Positions 49,845 through 59,119 of a DNA stretch of 64,000 nucleotides are shown here, in pieces (position 1 is the first letter of the stretch; the number at the start of each line of letters is the position of its first letter). Source of the stretch: Bacteroidales bacterium (lineage in GTDB: Bacteria; Bacteroidota; Bacteroidia; Bacteroidales; P3); NCBI GenBank assembly GCA_017545365.1, contig JAFWOP010000098.1:1-64000 (forward strand), given 5' to 3'. The notes below the pieces were generated by a model that worked only from the letters and a program-made list of their open reading frames with translations, ran no database searches and was not told the DNA's origin. The translations under genes were made by a program, and so were the position numbers.

Positions 49845-51974
49845 TTAGTGGACAAGCCGTGCGGTGCGGGCACCACATTTGACTATGTATACGCCGTGGG
49901 GCAGACGAGAAATGTCGATGGAGGATTCCATCACCACTTTCTGACTCATCATGAGGCGGCCTTCGGCGGAGTAGATGCTGACGGTTTCAGGGGTGTGACG
50001 TCCCGTGAGAATGGTGACTTGGCTGGAGGCAGGATTGGGGTAGAGTTGCAGTGATTTGGCAAACCACTTTTCGTCGGCTTGCTGGATGTCGACATGTGCC
50101 AGGGCCTCATTGACGGCAGCCAGGGCGTTGACTTTGCCCCAGCCCCAAATAAGGCTGATGCTGTCGCGCTCATGTAGCGGGCCGGTGGACGCATCGTTGC
50201 GGGCTGTGGAGGTGAGAATGTCGCGCACCTGTTGCGGGGTGAGGTCGGGATTGGCTTCGAGCATCAGGGCTACAATGCCGGTGACGGCAGGGCCGCTCAT
50301 CGAGGTGCCTGACATTCTGGCCCATACATACTCACGTCCGCCAAAACGGTAGGTCATCACCGGGGAATAATACTCCGTAGTGAGCGAGCTCAATGAGGAA
50401 CAGACGTTTTTGCCAGGGGCGGAGACATCGGGTTTGTTGCGACCGTCAAGGGTGGGGCCGTGGCTTGAGAAACTACAGATAGGACCCGGTGCTATCTCGC
50501 CATTCGGCTTTTTGCTGTCGGCGAGGTGGGCGGCTACGGCGATACACTTTTCGGCACAGGCAGGTTCGCCGATACTGTATTCGTTATCGCCTTCGGTATA
50601 GTTAAGAGAACGTCCGCGAGTGAATTCCGCACCCATGTTGCCGGCCCCGTTGGCCAGGGTGGTCATGTTCCACACATGTACGGTGCCCTCTTGGGCAGTG
50701 ACGGCAATGTGAATCTCGTAGTTTATATTCTTTGCAATGTCGATATAGATGTGAGGACGGTTGTTGAATATGTTGGCCTGTTCGACGATGATGTTGAAAG
50801 GCAGGTTGTCGCTGCCATTGTTAAGGGAGCTGTCGAGTTGGAAACTACCATCGGCGGTGTTCACCCAGCGGAAGCATACCGAGTCGTTGCCTTTCACCAT
50901 GGCAAAGGAGGCTTCGAAGCTCTTGTTGGGCTCGCCCCACATGATAATGCCTTGTCCGATTTCTTGATAGTTGTAGTAAGTGGCCAGCGAGCGTAAGGTA
51001 TCGGGTGTAGTGGGTGTGAAAGTCTTGGAGATGTGGAGTCTGTCGTAGCCACAGTTTCCTGCGCTGGTGACAAACACGATACCGCTGTCGCTCAAGTTGT
51101 TGATTGCCTGGCTGACGAGCGAGGTGCCATCAATGGGGCCTAGGGTGTACATGCCCCAGCTGTTGTTGATGACAAGCCGCTTGCCTTCGGCTTTGGCCAC
51201 GTCTTTCATCCATGCCACGGCGTCGAGCCATGCGGCACCATTGAGATAGAATGAGGCAAAAACGAGGTCGGCGTAGGGTGCCTGACCAGTATATTGGCCG
51301 TCCACACCACGTCCGGCTGCAATACCGGCCACGTGGGTGCCATGGGTGGCGTAGCCATAAAGGCCCGAAGTGTCGCCACGTACCGCAATCATTTGTGGGC
51401 GGGTGGTGAACTCGGTGCCATAGTCAAATCCGGCAGGGGCAGGACCGGAGAGTTTGAAATGGTCCCAGGCACGCAAAACACGGTGGTTGTCGGCACCGTT
51501 GTTGTTGTAATTGGGGTGCATATAGTCGAAGCCCCAGTCGGTGATTCCGATAATCACGTCCTTGCCAGTATAGGCCTGGGGTAGGCCAAGACCCGCCTGC
51601 ACGCTGTCGGTGCGGGTGTCGGTGCGGGTTTTGTTGAGGGTGGGGTAGATGGGGTAGGCGTAGCTGTATTGCAGGATGTCTGCATTGTTTTCAAGCAGTT
51701 GCGTTTGCTCGGCAGTGAGGCGCAGGGTTATGATGTCGCCAGCCTTGGAACCCACCACGATACCCTGCTCTTTTAGTTTGCTGGCATCGAAATGTTGGTT
51801 CACCTTGGCCAGAAAGCGCATCTCTTTTCCTGAGTCGGGGCCTTTGCCTTTCAGTGCATTCTCAATTTTAACTTGCGTGATGGCATCGCACTTGCCGTTA
51901 GAATTCAGGCGGTGAGTCTGTGCCATGACGGAGGTGGTTATAAGCATGGCTGTCAAAAGTATAATCTTGCGCAT
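49845..51974 (-). CDS. T9SS-secreted subtilisin-like serine protease (S8)
   Basis: A 709-residue protein with a signal peptide (IILLTAMLITTSVMA). A propeptide-like region (20-125) precedes the S8 domain. The triad is Asp146 (IGITDWGFD), His211 (THGTHVAG) and Ser558 (GTSMSGP), with oxyanion Asn in SAGNCG. A long insert lies between His and Ser. The end has LYPNPASSQVTI and HGVYIVKCG, a T9SS sorting domain. It digests extracellular protein at the cell surface. Confidence 0.92.
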   Translation of the reverse strand: MRKIILLTAMLITTSVMAQTHRLNSNGKCDAITQVKIENALKGKGPDSGKEMRFLAKVNQHFDASKLKEQGIVVGSKAGDIITLRLTAEQTQLLENNADILQYSYAYPIYPTLNKTRTDTRTDSVQAGLGLPQAYTGKDVIIGITDWGFDYMHPNYNNNGADNHRVLRAWDHFKLSGPAPAGFDYGTEFTTRPQMIAVRGDTSGLYGYATHGTHVAGIAAGRGVDGQYTGQAPYADLVFASFYLNGAAWLDAVAWMKDVAKAEGKRLVINNSWGMYTLGPIDGTSLVSQAINNLSDSGIVFVTSAGNCGYDRLHISKTFTPTTPDTLRSLATYYNYQEIGQGIIMWGEPNKSFEASFAMVKGNDSVCFRWVNTADGSFQLDSSLNNGSDNLPFNIIVEQANIFNNRPHIYIDIAKNINYEIHIAVTAQEGTVHVWNMTTLANGAGNMGAEFTRGRSLNYTEGDNEYSIGEPACAEKCIAVAAHLADSKKPNGEIAPGPICSFSSHGPTLDGRNKPDVSAPGKNVCSSLSSLTTEYYSPVMTYRFGGREYVWARMSGTSMSGPAVTGIVALMLEANPDLTPQQVRDILTSTARNDASTGPLHERDSISLIWGWGKVNALAAVNEALAHVDIQQADEKWFAKSLQLYPNPASSQVTILTGRHTPETVSIYSAEGRLMMSQKVVMESSIDISRLPHGVYIVKCGARTARLVH

Positions 51975-52096
51975 GACAATAATAGTAATTGATTGGTTAT
52001 ATAGATGTTTGTTCTCTTTTTTGCAGTACTCAATCCAATCGGGGGATGCGAGGACACCCCCTAATTAGTTTTATGAATGAGCATCAATCGTGGGTT

Positions 52097-52783
52097 TTAT
52101 TCAGAGGCTTTAGTTGGTGCGGCTTCTTTATTCTGAGGTGCGTCAAATACCTGGATGGGCTTTCCGTTTTCGTAGATGGCGTGGGTGGAATTGCCCTCGG
52201 AGTCGGTATAGGTGCCTTCGCCATTGTATTTGCCGTCTTTCCATAAACCAACGTAGCGTGCGCCACTGCTGAAGGTGTATTCGCCCTGGCCCGACATCTT
52301 GCCTTTGAGCCAGTGCCCCGTATAGGTGGCGCCGTTGGGCCATACGCGGGTGCCTTCGCCATCAGGCATACCGTCGACCACGTCGCCCACATAAGTGCCG
52401 CCTTTGGCGAAGGTGAAGGTGCCGTTGCCGGTCTGGCTTTCGCCATCAGTGAATGTGGCTTCAAGGACATCGCCATTGGGGAAATAGATAGTGCCTTTCC
52501 CAACCATTTTGCCGTCTTCCCAGTTGCCTTCGAAACGGCCTCCGTTGTTGGCGTAGGTCAAGACACCTTCGCCGTGGGGTTTGCCTTTTAACCAATTGCC
52601 TTCATAGACGTTGCCGTTGTAATATTTCATTGTACCATATCCCGACTCGCGGGTGCGTCCGTCGAACTCGCCGGTGTAAACATTGCCGTTGCGGTATTTC
52701 ATAGTACGTACCTTTTGGGCATAGCCCAACTCACTGCATAACAAAGCAGTCAGGAGGATGATAAGCGATAATCGTGTTTTCAT
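52097..52783 (-). CDS. Secreted MORN-repeat protein
   Basis: A 228-residue protein from the ATG at 52783 (MKTRLSLIILLTALLCSELGYA, signal peptide). About eight MORN repeats of 20-23 residues follow (GNVYTGEFDG, GNVYEGNWLKGKPHGEGVL, GATYTGHWLKGKMSGQGEY). MORN repeats form a flat beta sheet used for lipid or protein contact. The end (KEAAPTKASE) is low complexity. Transcribed alone from a -7 box at 52805. Role unknown. Confidence 0.85.
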   Translation of the reverse strand: MKTRLSLIILLTALLCSELGYAQKVRTMKYRNGNVYTGEFDGRTRESGYGTMKYYNGNVYEGNWLKGKPHGEGVLTYANNGGRFEGNWEDGKMVGKGTIYFPNGDVLEATFTDGESQTGNGTFTFAKGGTYVGDVVDGMPDGEGTRVWPNGATYTGHWLKGKMSGQGEYTFSSGARYVGLWKDGKYNGEGTYTDSEGNSTHAIYENGKPIQVFDAPQNKEAAPTKASE

Positions 52784-52804
52784 ATTGTGTGTATTATTTT
52801 TTTG

Positions 52805-52812
52805 CAAAGGTA
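52805..52812 (-). promoter_or_regulatory. -7 element of the MORN gene
   Basis: TACCTTTG on the minus strand, 22 bp before the ATG. Confidence 0.5.
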
Positions 52813-53169
52813 CGAAAAAAAAAACACTTATTGTGCTTTCATTTAAAAAAAATGTGCCCCACCAAGCCAACGTCTCCTTCGCTGTCGTTCCAATTGCTTT
52901 TTACACAAAAGGTTTCCTTTTGTTTTGCATTTCCTCCTTACAAGATGAGGGGAAGTTTTGCCTTGGGTCAATTTAAGTTTTGGAGCAGGAGTGAAGATAC
53001 GACGAAGGCACTCCGCACAGGGGGCGCGGTGGATGGTATGGGGGATGGGTGTGTGGAAGAGGAAAATTGTCAACTATACAAATTGTTGTATGATAATATT
53101 TTGTGAAACTATCAACATTGCTGGGCATTTTCTTTTTTTGTTTATTTTAATTATTTGGAATAAAGTTCG
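52813..53169. other. Spacer between MORN gene and korA
   Basis: About 360 bp between divergent genes. A-rich at the left, with no repeat family, tRNA or conserved frame recognised; ATG-led frames here have unusual composition and are not supported. Confidence 0.5.
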
Positions 53170-53177
53170 TATCTTTG
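53170..53177 (+). promoter_or_regulatory. -7 element of korAB
   Basis: TATCTTTG followed by CATTTTAAAC, 44 bp before the korA ATG. No TTTG at the ideal -33 spacing. Confidence 0.55.
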
Positions 53178-53221
53178 CATTTTAAACACATAAAGTATTT
53201 TTCAATATAAAACGTATCAAT

Positions 53222-55063
53222 ATGTCAAAAGAACAGATAGTTAAAAAGGACGACATCGTAGTCCGTTTCGCTGGCGATTCGGGTGATGGCATGCAACTTT
53301 CGGGAACTCTGTTTTCCGATGCGTCGGCCCTGACGGGTAACGACATCGCCACATTCCCCGACTACCCCGCCGAAATCCGTGCTCCGCACAACACCATCGC
53401 AGGGGTGTCTGGCTACCAGGTTCATGTGGGTAAGCACATCTACAGTTCGGGCGACAAGTGCGACATTCTCGTTGCTATGAATCCCGCCTCCTTCAAGTCT
53501 CAGTTGAAATGGGCCAAGAAGGGCGCTACCGTTATCGTGGATGCTGACACGTTCACCCCCGAAGCCCTAGAAAAAGCCGGCTATAAAGAGAATCCTTTCA
53601 CCGAGGAGTTCGAACGCGCCTATACTATCGTACATGCCCCTGTCACATCGTTCACTCAGCGTATCGGGCAGGAACAGGGTGTCGATAAGAAGACTGCTGA
53701 CAAGAGCCGCAACATGTTTGCCCTTGGCATGATTTTCTTCCTTACCAACAAGACTTTGGAAAAGACGTTTGCCTATCTGGAACGTAAGTTTGCAAAGAAG
53801 CCAGAGGTTGTGAAGCTTAATAAGGCCGTTCTTTCTGAGGGTTACGAATATGCCGAAAAATTGGAACTGATCCACTCCAAGATTGTTGAGGTGGCCAAAG
53901 CATCAGAGATGCCCAAGGGCCGTTATCGCAACATTACAGGCAATGTCGCCACGGCATGGGGGCTGTTGGCTGCCGCCGAACGCAGCGGTCGTCGCCTTTT
54001 CTTGGGCAGTTATCCCATCACTCCCGCTACTGATGTGATGGTTGAACTGGCCAAGCATAAAGGTTTGGGCGCACGTGTCTTTCAGGCTGAGGACGAGATT
54101 GCCGGTATTTGCTCTGCCATAGGTGCCAGCTATGCAGGCGCATTGGCATGCACCAGCACTTCCGGTCCTGGTCTGTCGCTGAAGAGCGAGGCTTTGGGTC
54201 TGGCTGTTATGACTGAGCTCCCGCTGGTCGTGGTCGATGTTCAGCGCGGTGGTCCCTCCACAGGTCTGCCCACTAAGACCGAGCAGAGCGACCTGAATCA
54301 GGCCCTGTATGGCCGCAACGGTGAGGCTCCCCTCATTGTTGTTGCGGCCAGCAGTAGTGCAAACTGCTTCTATTGGGCTTATACGGCCGCCAAATTGGCC
54401 TTGGAACACATGACCCCCGTCATTCTCCTCACCGACGGTTACTTGGGTAACGGTTCTCAACTATTCCGTATACCCAAAGTGGCCGACCTGCCCAGCATCA
54501 CCCCCCGTCTGGCCAAGCCCAACGATCCTAACTACCGTCCTTTCCGTCGTGACCCCGAGACTTTCGTACGTGAGTGGGCACTGCCCGGCATGGAAGGTCT
54601 GCGTCACCGCGTCGGCGGTCTCGAAAAGGCCCCCGAGGGCAACCTCAGTACTGATCCGGAGAACCATGCGCTCATGGTTCACAACCGTCAGGAGAAAGTG
54701 GATCGCGTGGCCAACAACATCCCCGACCAAGAGGTGACCGGCAATCCCGATGCCGACCTGCTCGTCGTGGGCTGGGGTGGCACATCTGGTGCCCTCACAC
54801 TCGCTGTCGAGGAGATGAACAACGAAGGCAAGAAGGTGGCCTACACCCACTTCAACTATATTTGCCCACTGCCCAAAAACACTGGCGACATCTTGCGCAA
54901 ATATAAAAAGATTGTGGTCTGCGAATTGAATAATGGCCAGTTCCTTGGCTATCTCCGCACAAAATACCCCGACTGCCCCATGACTGCTTACAATAAGATT
55001 ATGGGTCTGCCCTTCGAGGTATCAGAATTGAAGGATCACTTCAACAGCCTCCTCGAAAAATAA
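53222..55063 (+). CDS. korA: 2-oxoglutarate:ferredoxin oxidoreductase, fused gamma-alpha subunit
   Basis: A 613-residue protein. The gamma domain (about 12-195) begins VVRFAGDSGDGMQLSG and includes FPDYPAEIRAP. The alpha (pyrimidine-binding) domain starts near 235 (GNVATAWGLLAAAE) with the family motif LGSYPITPATDV and TSTSGPGLSLKSEA. A transketolase C-terminal domain ends at 613. With KorB it oxidatively decarboxylates 2-oxoglutarate (or a related 2-oxoacid) to acyl-CoA, reducing ferredoxin. korB follows after 32 bp. Substrate is inferred from the KorA/KorB pattern. Confidence 0.92.
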   Translation: MSKEQIVKKDDIVVRFAGDSGDGMQLSGTLFSDASALTGNDIATFPDYPAEIRAPHNTIAGVSGYQVHVGKHIYSSGDKCDILVAMNPASFKSQLKWAKKGATVIVDADTFTPEALEKAGYKENPFTEEFERAYTIVHAPVTSFTQRIGQEQGVDKKTADKSRNMFALGMIFFLTNKTLEKTFAYLERKFAKKPEVVKLNKAVLSEGYEYAEKLELIHSKIVEVAKASEMPKGRYRNITGNVATAWGLLAAAERSGRRLFLGSYPITPATDVMVELAKHKGLGARVFQAEDEIAGICSAIGASYAGALACTSTSGPGLSLKSEALGLAVMTELPLVVVDVQRGGPSTGLPTKTEQSDLNQALYGRNGEAPLIVVAASSSANCFYWAYTAAKLALEHMTPVILLTDGYLGNGSQLFRIPKVADLPSITPRLAKPNDPNYRPFRRDPETFVREWALPGMEGLRHRVGGLEKAPEGNLSTDPENHALMVHNRQEKVDRVANNIPDQEVTGNPDADLLVVGWGGTSGALTLAVEEMNNEGKKVAYTHFNYICPLPKNTGDILRKYKKIVVCELNNGQFLGYLRTKYPDCPMTAYNKIMGLPFEVSELKDHFNSLLEK

Positions 55064-55095
55064 CCACATTAACGACTTTAAAATTCATAATCGAT

Positions 55096-56124
55096 ATGGA
55101 AAGACATTTCGTCCCCAAGACAGACGCTGAATATACAAAGATTGATTTCACCAGCGACCAGATGGTGAAATGGTGTCCTGGCTGTGGCGACCACGCCATC
55201 CTCTCTTCTCTCCTTACTGCTTTCCCCAAGCTGCATGACAAGAAGGAGAACATCTGTATGGTATCTGGCATCGGTTGCTCGTCCCGCATACCTTATTACG
55301 TCGACACCTACGGCTTCCACGGCATACATGGCCGCGCCTGCGCTATTGCCACTGGTGTGAAACTTGCCAACCCCGAACTCAGTGTTTGGGTGAGCATGGG
55401 AGACGGCGACAGCATGGCTATCGGTGGCAACCACCTCATCCATGCCATCCGCCGTAATCAGGATTTGGACATCACCATTTTCAACAACGAGATTTATGGC
55501 CTCACCAAGGGTCAGTATAGTCCCACCACCAAGTTCGGACAGGTCACCAAGACCTCTCCCTATGGTACTATCGACTACCCGTTCAACCCGGGTGAGTTGG
55601 TGATGGGAGCACAGGGTACATTCTTCGCCCGCACCCTCGACTGTGTGCCAGCTCTGACAACTGATGTTATGGTGCGTGCTGCCGAACACGACGGCACCTC
55701 TGTTATCGAAGTGTTGCAGAACTGCATGATTTTTAATGATAAGACACACGCAGCTATCACCGACCGGGCCGTGCGCGACGACCGCACCATTGTGTTGGAA
55801 CATGGAAAGCCCATGATTTTCGGAAAAGAACGCAACAAGGGTCTTCGTTTTAACGGACGCCAACTTGAGGTGGTCACTATCGGCGAGAACGGCATCACCA
55901 TTGATGACATCATGGTTCACGATGAGACCATCGAGGATACAGGCATCCACATGATGCTTGCCCACATGGGCGGTGACATGCCCGTGGCCCTCGGTGTCAT
56001 CCGCAACATCAAGAAACCCTCCTATACCCAACTTTACGAGCGTCAGATGGATGATTGCAAGGCCAGTTCCAAGTATAAATGTGTGGACGACCTGCTCAAC
56101 TCTGGCGACACTTGGGAAGTCTGA
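55096..56124 (+). CDS. korB: 2-oxoglutarate:ferredoxin oxidoreductase, beta subunit
   Basis: A 342-residue thiamine-diphosphate-binding subunit. KWCPGCGDHAIL gives the CxxC that with later Cys residues (GIGCSS, LQNCMI) can hold an iron-sulfur cluster. The TPP motif is MGDGDSMAIGGNH with FNNEIYGLTKGQYSPT. It forms the complex with KorA encoded immediately upstream. A hairpin at 56138 ends the unit. Confidence 0.93.
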   Translation: MERHFVPKTDAEYTKIDFTSDQMVKWCPGCGDHAILSSLLTAFPKLHDKKENICMVSGIGCSSRIPYYVDTYGFHGIHGRACAIATGVKLANPELSVWVSMGDGDSMAIGGNHLIHAIRRNQDLDITIFNNEIYGLTKGQYSPTTKFGQVTKTSPYGTIDYPFNPGELVMGAQGTFFARTLDCVPALTTDVMVRAAEHDGTSVIEVLQNCMIFNDKTHAAITDRAVRDDRTIVLEHGKPMIFGKERNKGLRFNGRQLEVVTIGENGITIDDIMVHDETIEDTGIHMMLAHMGGDMPVALGVIRNIKKPSYTQLYERQMDDCKASSKYKCVDDLLNSGDTWEV

Positions 56125-56137
56125 GTAAACTAAAAAA

Positions 56138-56200
56138 GTGAAAACTAAAAACTAAAAAGTAGATTGTATCACTTTTTGGTTTTTAGTTTTCACGTTTTGT
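56138..56200 (+). terminator. Heptamer-built terminator hairpin after korB
   Basis: GTGAAAA, CTAAAAA, CTAAAAA and GT at 56138-56160 pair with 56171-56193 with a single mismatch over 23 bp. The loop is 10 nt and GTTTTG follows. Confidence 0.65.
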
Positions 56201-56241
56201 CATTATTATAGTTTTTACTTTTTATTGTTTAGTTCAATACA

Positions 56242-58920
56242 ATGTCTATCGCACCAAAATTTGACCCCCATATTGTAGAAGAAAAATGGTATTCCTTCTG
56301 GTTGGAGAAAAAACTGTTTCATTCTGAACCCGATAACCGCAAGGCTTATACAATAGTCATCCCACCGCCTAATGTGACAGGTGTGCTGCACATGGGCCAC
56401 ATGCTTAATAACACCATTCAGGATGTGCTGATACGCCGTGCCCGCATGCTTGGTTTCAACGCCTGCTGGGTACCCGGCACCGACCATGCCAGCATCTCCA
56501 CCGAGGCTAAAGTGGTGGCTATGCTCAAGGAACGGGGCATCGACAAGCGCGACCTCACCCGCGACCAATTCCTCGAATATGCATGGGAATGGAAGGAGAA
56601 GTATGGCGGCATCATCCTCAAGCAGCTGCGCAAGTTGGGCGCCTCCTGCGACTGGGACCGCACGGCCTTCACTATGGACGAGGTGCGATATGAAAGCGTT
56701 ATCCGCGTCTTTGTCGACCTTTACAACAAGGGGCTCATCTACCGCGGAGTGCGCATGGTCAACTGGGACCCCAAAGCCCTCACCGCCGTCAGCGACGAGG
56801 AGGTGATTTACAAGGAGAGCCACGGCAAACTGTTCTACCTGAGATATTATTTGTCAGATCAGTCGGACTTGTCCGACTTGTCAGGCGAGTCGGGTATTAA
56901 GAAGGACGAGAAGGGACAGTATATTGTGGTGGCGACCACGCGTCCCGAGACCATCTTGGGCGACACCGCCGTGTGTGTGCATCCCGAAGACCCGCGCTAC
57001 ACGGCCCTGAAGGGCAGGCGGGTGATTGTGCCGGGTGTTGGCCGCTCGGTGCAGATTATCATGGACGAGTATGTTGATCGCGAGTTCGGCACGGGAGCCC
57101 TGAAGATTACTCCCGCACACGACATCAACGACTATAACCTCGGCATGAAATATGGCTTGGAATCTATTGATATCTTCAACGACAACGGCACGCTCAACGA
57201 CAAGGGTATGCAGTATGCCGGTATGGACCGCTTTGCTTGCCGTAAGGCTATCATGAAAGACCTTGAGGAAGCAGGGCTGGTGGAGAAGGTTGAAGACTAT
57301 ACCAACAAGGTGGGTCACTCCGAGCGCACCGATGCCGTGATTGAGCCCAAGCTTTCTACCCAGTGGTTTGTGAAGATGACCGAGTTGGCCAAGAAGGCCC
57401 TCGAAGTGGTGGAGGACGACACCATCCAGTTCCACCCCGCCAAGTTCAAGAACACCTACCGCCACTGGCTTGAGAACATCAAAGACTGGTGCATCAGCCG
57501 CCAGCTGTGGTGGGGCCACCGCATCCCCGCCTATTATTACGAGGTGGACGGCAAGACCGAAATCGTCGTTGCCACCAGCCGTGAGGAGGCCTTCCGCCAG
57601 GTGTGTGAGAAACACCCCGGCGCTGTGAAGTGTGCCGACGACCTGCGGCAGGACGAGGACGCCCTGGACACTTGGTTCAGCAGCTGGCTCTGGCCTATCA
57701 GCCTCTTCGACGGCATCCGCAACCCCGACAACAAGGAGATTAAATACTATTATCCCACCGACACCCTGATTACAGCCCCCGACATCATCTTCTTCTGGGT
57801 GGCACGTATGATTATGGCGGGCGAGGAATACCGCAACGAGGTGCCTTTCCGTCATGTTTATTTCACCGGCATCGTGCGTGACAAACTGGGGCGCAAGATG
57901 TCTAAGAGCCTTGGCAACAGCCCCGACCCCATCGAGCTGATGGAGAAGTTTGGTGCCGACGGCGTGCGTATGGGCATGCTGCTCACCGCCCCCGCGGGCA
58001 ACGACATCCCCTTCGACGAGAGCATCTGCGAGCAGGGCCGCAATTTCGCCAACAAGATTTGGAATGCCCTGCGCCTGGTGAAGGGTTGGAAGGTGAGCGA
58101 CGAGTTGCAGCAGAGCTACGACAATGGCGTGAGCATTCAGTGGATGGAGATGCGCATGGCTCAGGTGCTGGAAGAAATTGAGAAGGACTTTGCCGAGTTC
58201 CGCCTGAGCGAAGCCCTTATGAAGAGCTACAAGCTCGTCTGGGACGACTTCTGCTCGTGGTACTTGGAGATGATTAAGCCCGCCTTCGGCACACCTATCG
58301 ACCGCGAGACCTACGATGCCACCATCGGCATCTTCGACCGCTTGATGCGCATGCTGCATCCTTTCATGCCCTTTGTTACAGAAGAAATTTGGCATGAGTT
58401 GGCCGAGCGCCCCGAAGGTGCCAGCATCATGGTGCAGCACATGCCCCACAGCGTGTTCTACGACCAGCGCATGCTCGACGACTTCGAGATGGCTCGCGAG
58501 ATTATCGCAGGCGTGCGCAACATGCGCAACAGCAAAGGTCTCTCACCCAAGGAGGTACTTGACCTCTATATCAAGGGCAACAGCCCCGCCATGTTCAACG
58601 GCATCATCTGCAAGCTCGGCTGCGTGGGCAAGATTGAGAGCGTCACCGAGAAGGTGGAAGGCGCGCTGAGCTTCATGATTGGCACCACCGAGTGTTTCGT
58701 GCCTATGAGCCAGAACATCGACAAAGAGGCCGAGCTGAAGAAGCTACAAGACGAGCTGAAATATGCCGAAGGCTTCCTCGCCTCGGTCATGAAGAAACTC
58801 TCCAACGAGAAATTCGTCAACGGCGCCCCCGAGAAGGTCGTCGCCGTGGAGCGTCAGAAGAAAGCCGACGCCGAAAGCAAGATAGCCGCCCTCAAAGCCC
58901 AGATAGAGGCCCTGGGTTGA
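56242..58920 (+). CDS. valS: Valine--tRNA ligase
   Basis: An 892-residue class I synthetase. The HIGH motif is HMGH (residues 50-53) after [14 protein letters not shown] is at 552-556. The editing domain shows [14 protein letters not shown], and the C-terminus is the ValRS coiled-coil arm ([16 protein letters not shown]). It charges tRNA-Val and edits threonine. A Ser/Asp/Leu-rich loop ([15 protein letters not shown], from residue 204) has been inserted just before the editing-domain signature and is encoded by a repeat element (56851-56895). A terminator follows at 58938. Confidence 0.97.
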   Translation: MSIAPKFDPHIVEEKWYSFWLEKKLFHSEPDNRKAYTIVIPPPNVTGVLHMGHMLNNTIQDVLIRRARMLGFNACWVPGTDHASISTEAKVVAMLKERGIDKRDLTRDQFLEYAWEWKEKYGGIILKQLRKLGASCDWDRTAFTMDEVRYESVIRVFVDLYNKGLIYRGVRMVNWDPKALTAVSDEEVIYKESHGKLFYLRYYLSDQSDLSDLSGESGIKKDEKGQYIVVATTRPETILGDTAVCVHPEDPRYTALKGRRVIVPGVGRSVQIIMDEYVDREFGTGALKITPAHDINDYNLGMKYGLESIDIFNDNGTLNDKGMQYAGMDRFACRKAIMKDLEEAGLVEKVEDYTNKVGHSERTDAVIEPKLSTQWFVKMTELAKKALEVVEDDTIQFHPAKFKNTYRHWLENIKDWCISRQLWWGHRIPAYYYEVDGKTEIVVATSREEAFRQVCEKHPGAVKCADDLRQDEDALDTWFSSWLWPISLFDGIRNPDNKEIKYYYPTDTLITAPDIIFFWVARMIMAGEEYRNEVPFRHVYFTGIVRDKLGRKMSKSLGNSPDPIELMEKFGADGVRMGMLLTAPAGNDIPFDESICEQGRNFANKIWNALRLVKGWKVSDELQQSYDNGVSIQWMEMRMAQVLEEIEKDFAEFRLSEALMKSYKLVWDDFCSWYLEMIKPAFGTPIDRETYDATIGIFDRLMRMLHPFMPFVTEEIWHELAERPEGASIMVQHMPHSVFYDQRMLDDFEMAREIIAGVRNMRNSKGLSPKEVLDLYIKGNSPAMFNGIICKLGCVGKIESVTEKVEGALSFMIGTTECFVPMSQNIDKEAELKKLQDELKYAEGFLASVMKKLSNEKFVNGAPEKVVAVERQKKADAESKIAALKAQIEALG
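56851..56895 (+). repeat. Nonamer-type repeat inserted in the valS coding sequence
   Basis: Nine-base units such as CAGTCGGACTT and GTCCGACTT in tandem. AGTCGGAC and GTCCGACT form an inverted repeat. It encodes the loop [15 protein letters not shown] in phase. Confidence 0.6.
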
Positions 58921-58937
58921 TGCTGTCTCTTATGAAT

Positions 58938-58975
58938 AAAGAGGGTTTGCCGATGGTTTGGCAAGCCCTCTTTCT
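58938..58975 (+). terminator. Rho-independent terminator of valS
   Basis: AAAGAGGGTTTGCC and GGCAAGCCCTCTTT form a 14-bp stem with one wobble pair and an 8-nt loop, ending in TTTCTG. Confidence 0.85.
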
Positions 58976-58994
58976 GTTAACAACGACATCTGTT

Positions 58995-59119
58995 CGTTCG
59001 GAAAAATGTGGTTTTTGCTCCGTTTGTCGTCCGAAAAAATGTATTTTTTCTTCCAATATTCGTCCAAAAAAATGTATCTTTGCATCGTGAATACGTCTGA
59101 AAAAATGTAGGTAAATGTT
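58995..59119 (+). promoter_or_regulatory. Four 33-bp iterons upstream of the ATPase-nuclease operon
   Basis: Cores CGTTCGGAAAAATGTG, CGTCCGAAAAAATGTA, CGTCCAAAAAAATGTA and CGTCTGAAAAAATGTA start at 58995, 59028, 59061 and 59094, exactly 33 bp apart. The third runs into the only good -7 box, TATCTTTG at 59075-59082. The fourth ends at the start codon (59120). This looks like a multi-site operator for a DNA-binding regulator, perhaps an operon product. Confidence 0.7.

Noticed and set aside
56881..58449. 522-codon minus-strand frame
   Set aside because: Antisense shadow of valS with no recognisable domain.
58995..59119. CRISPR array from the 33-bp iterons
   Set aside because: Only four imperfect units with no unique spacers, placed at a promoter.
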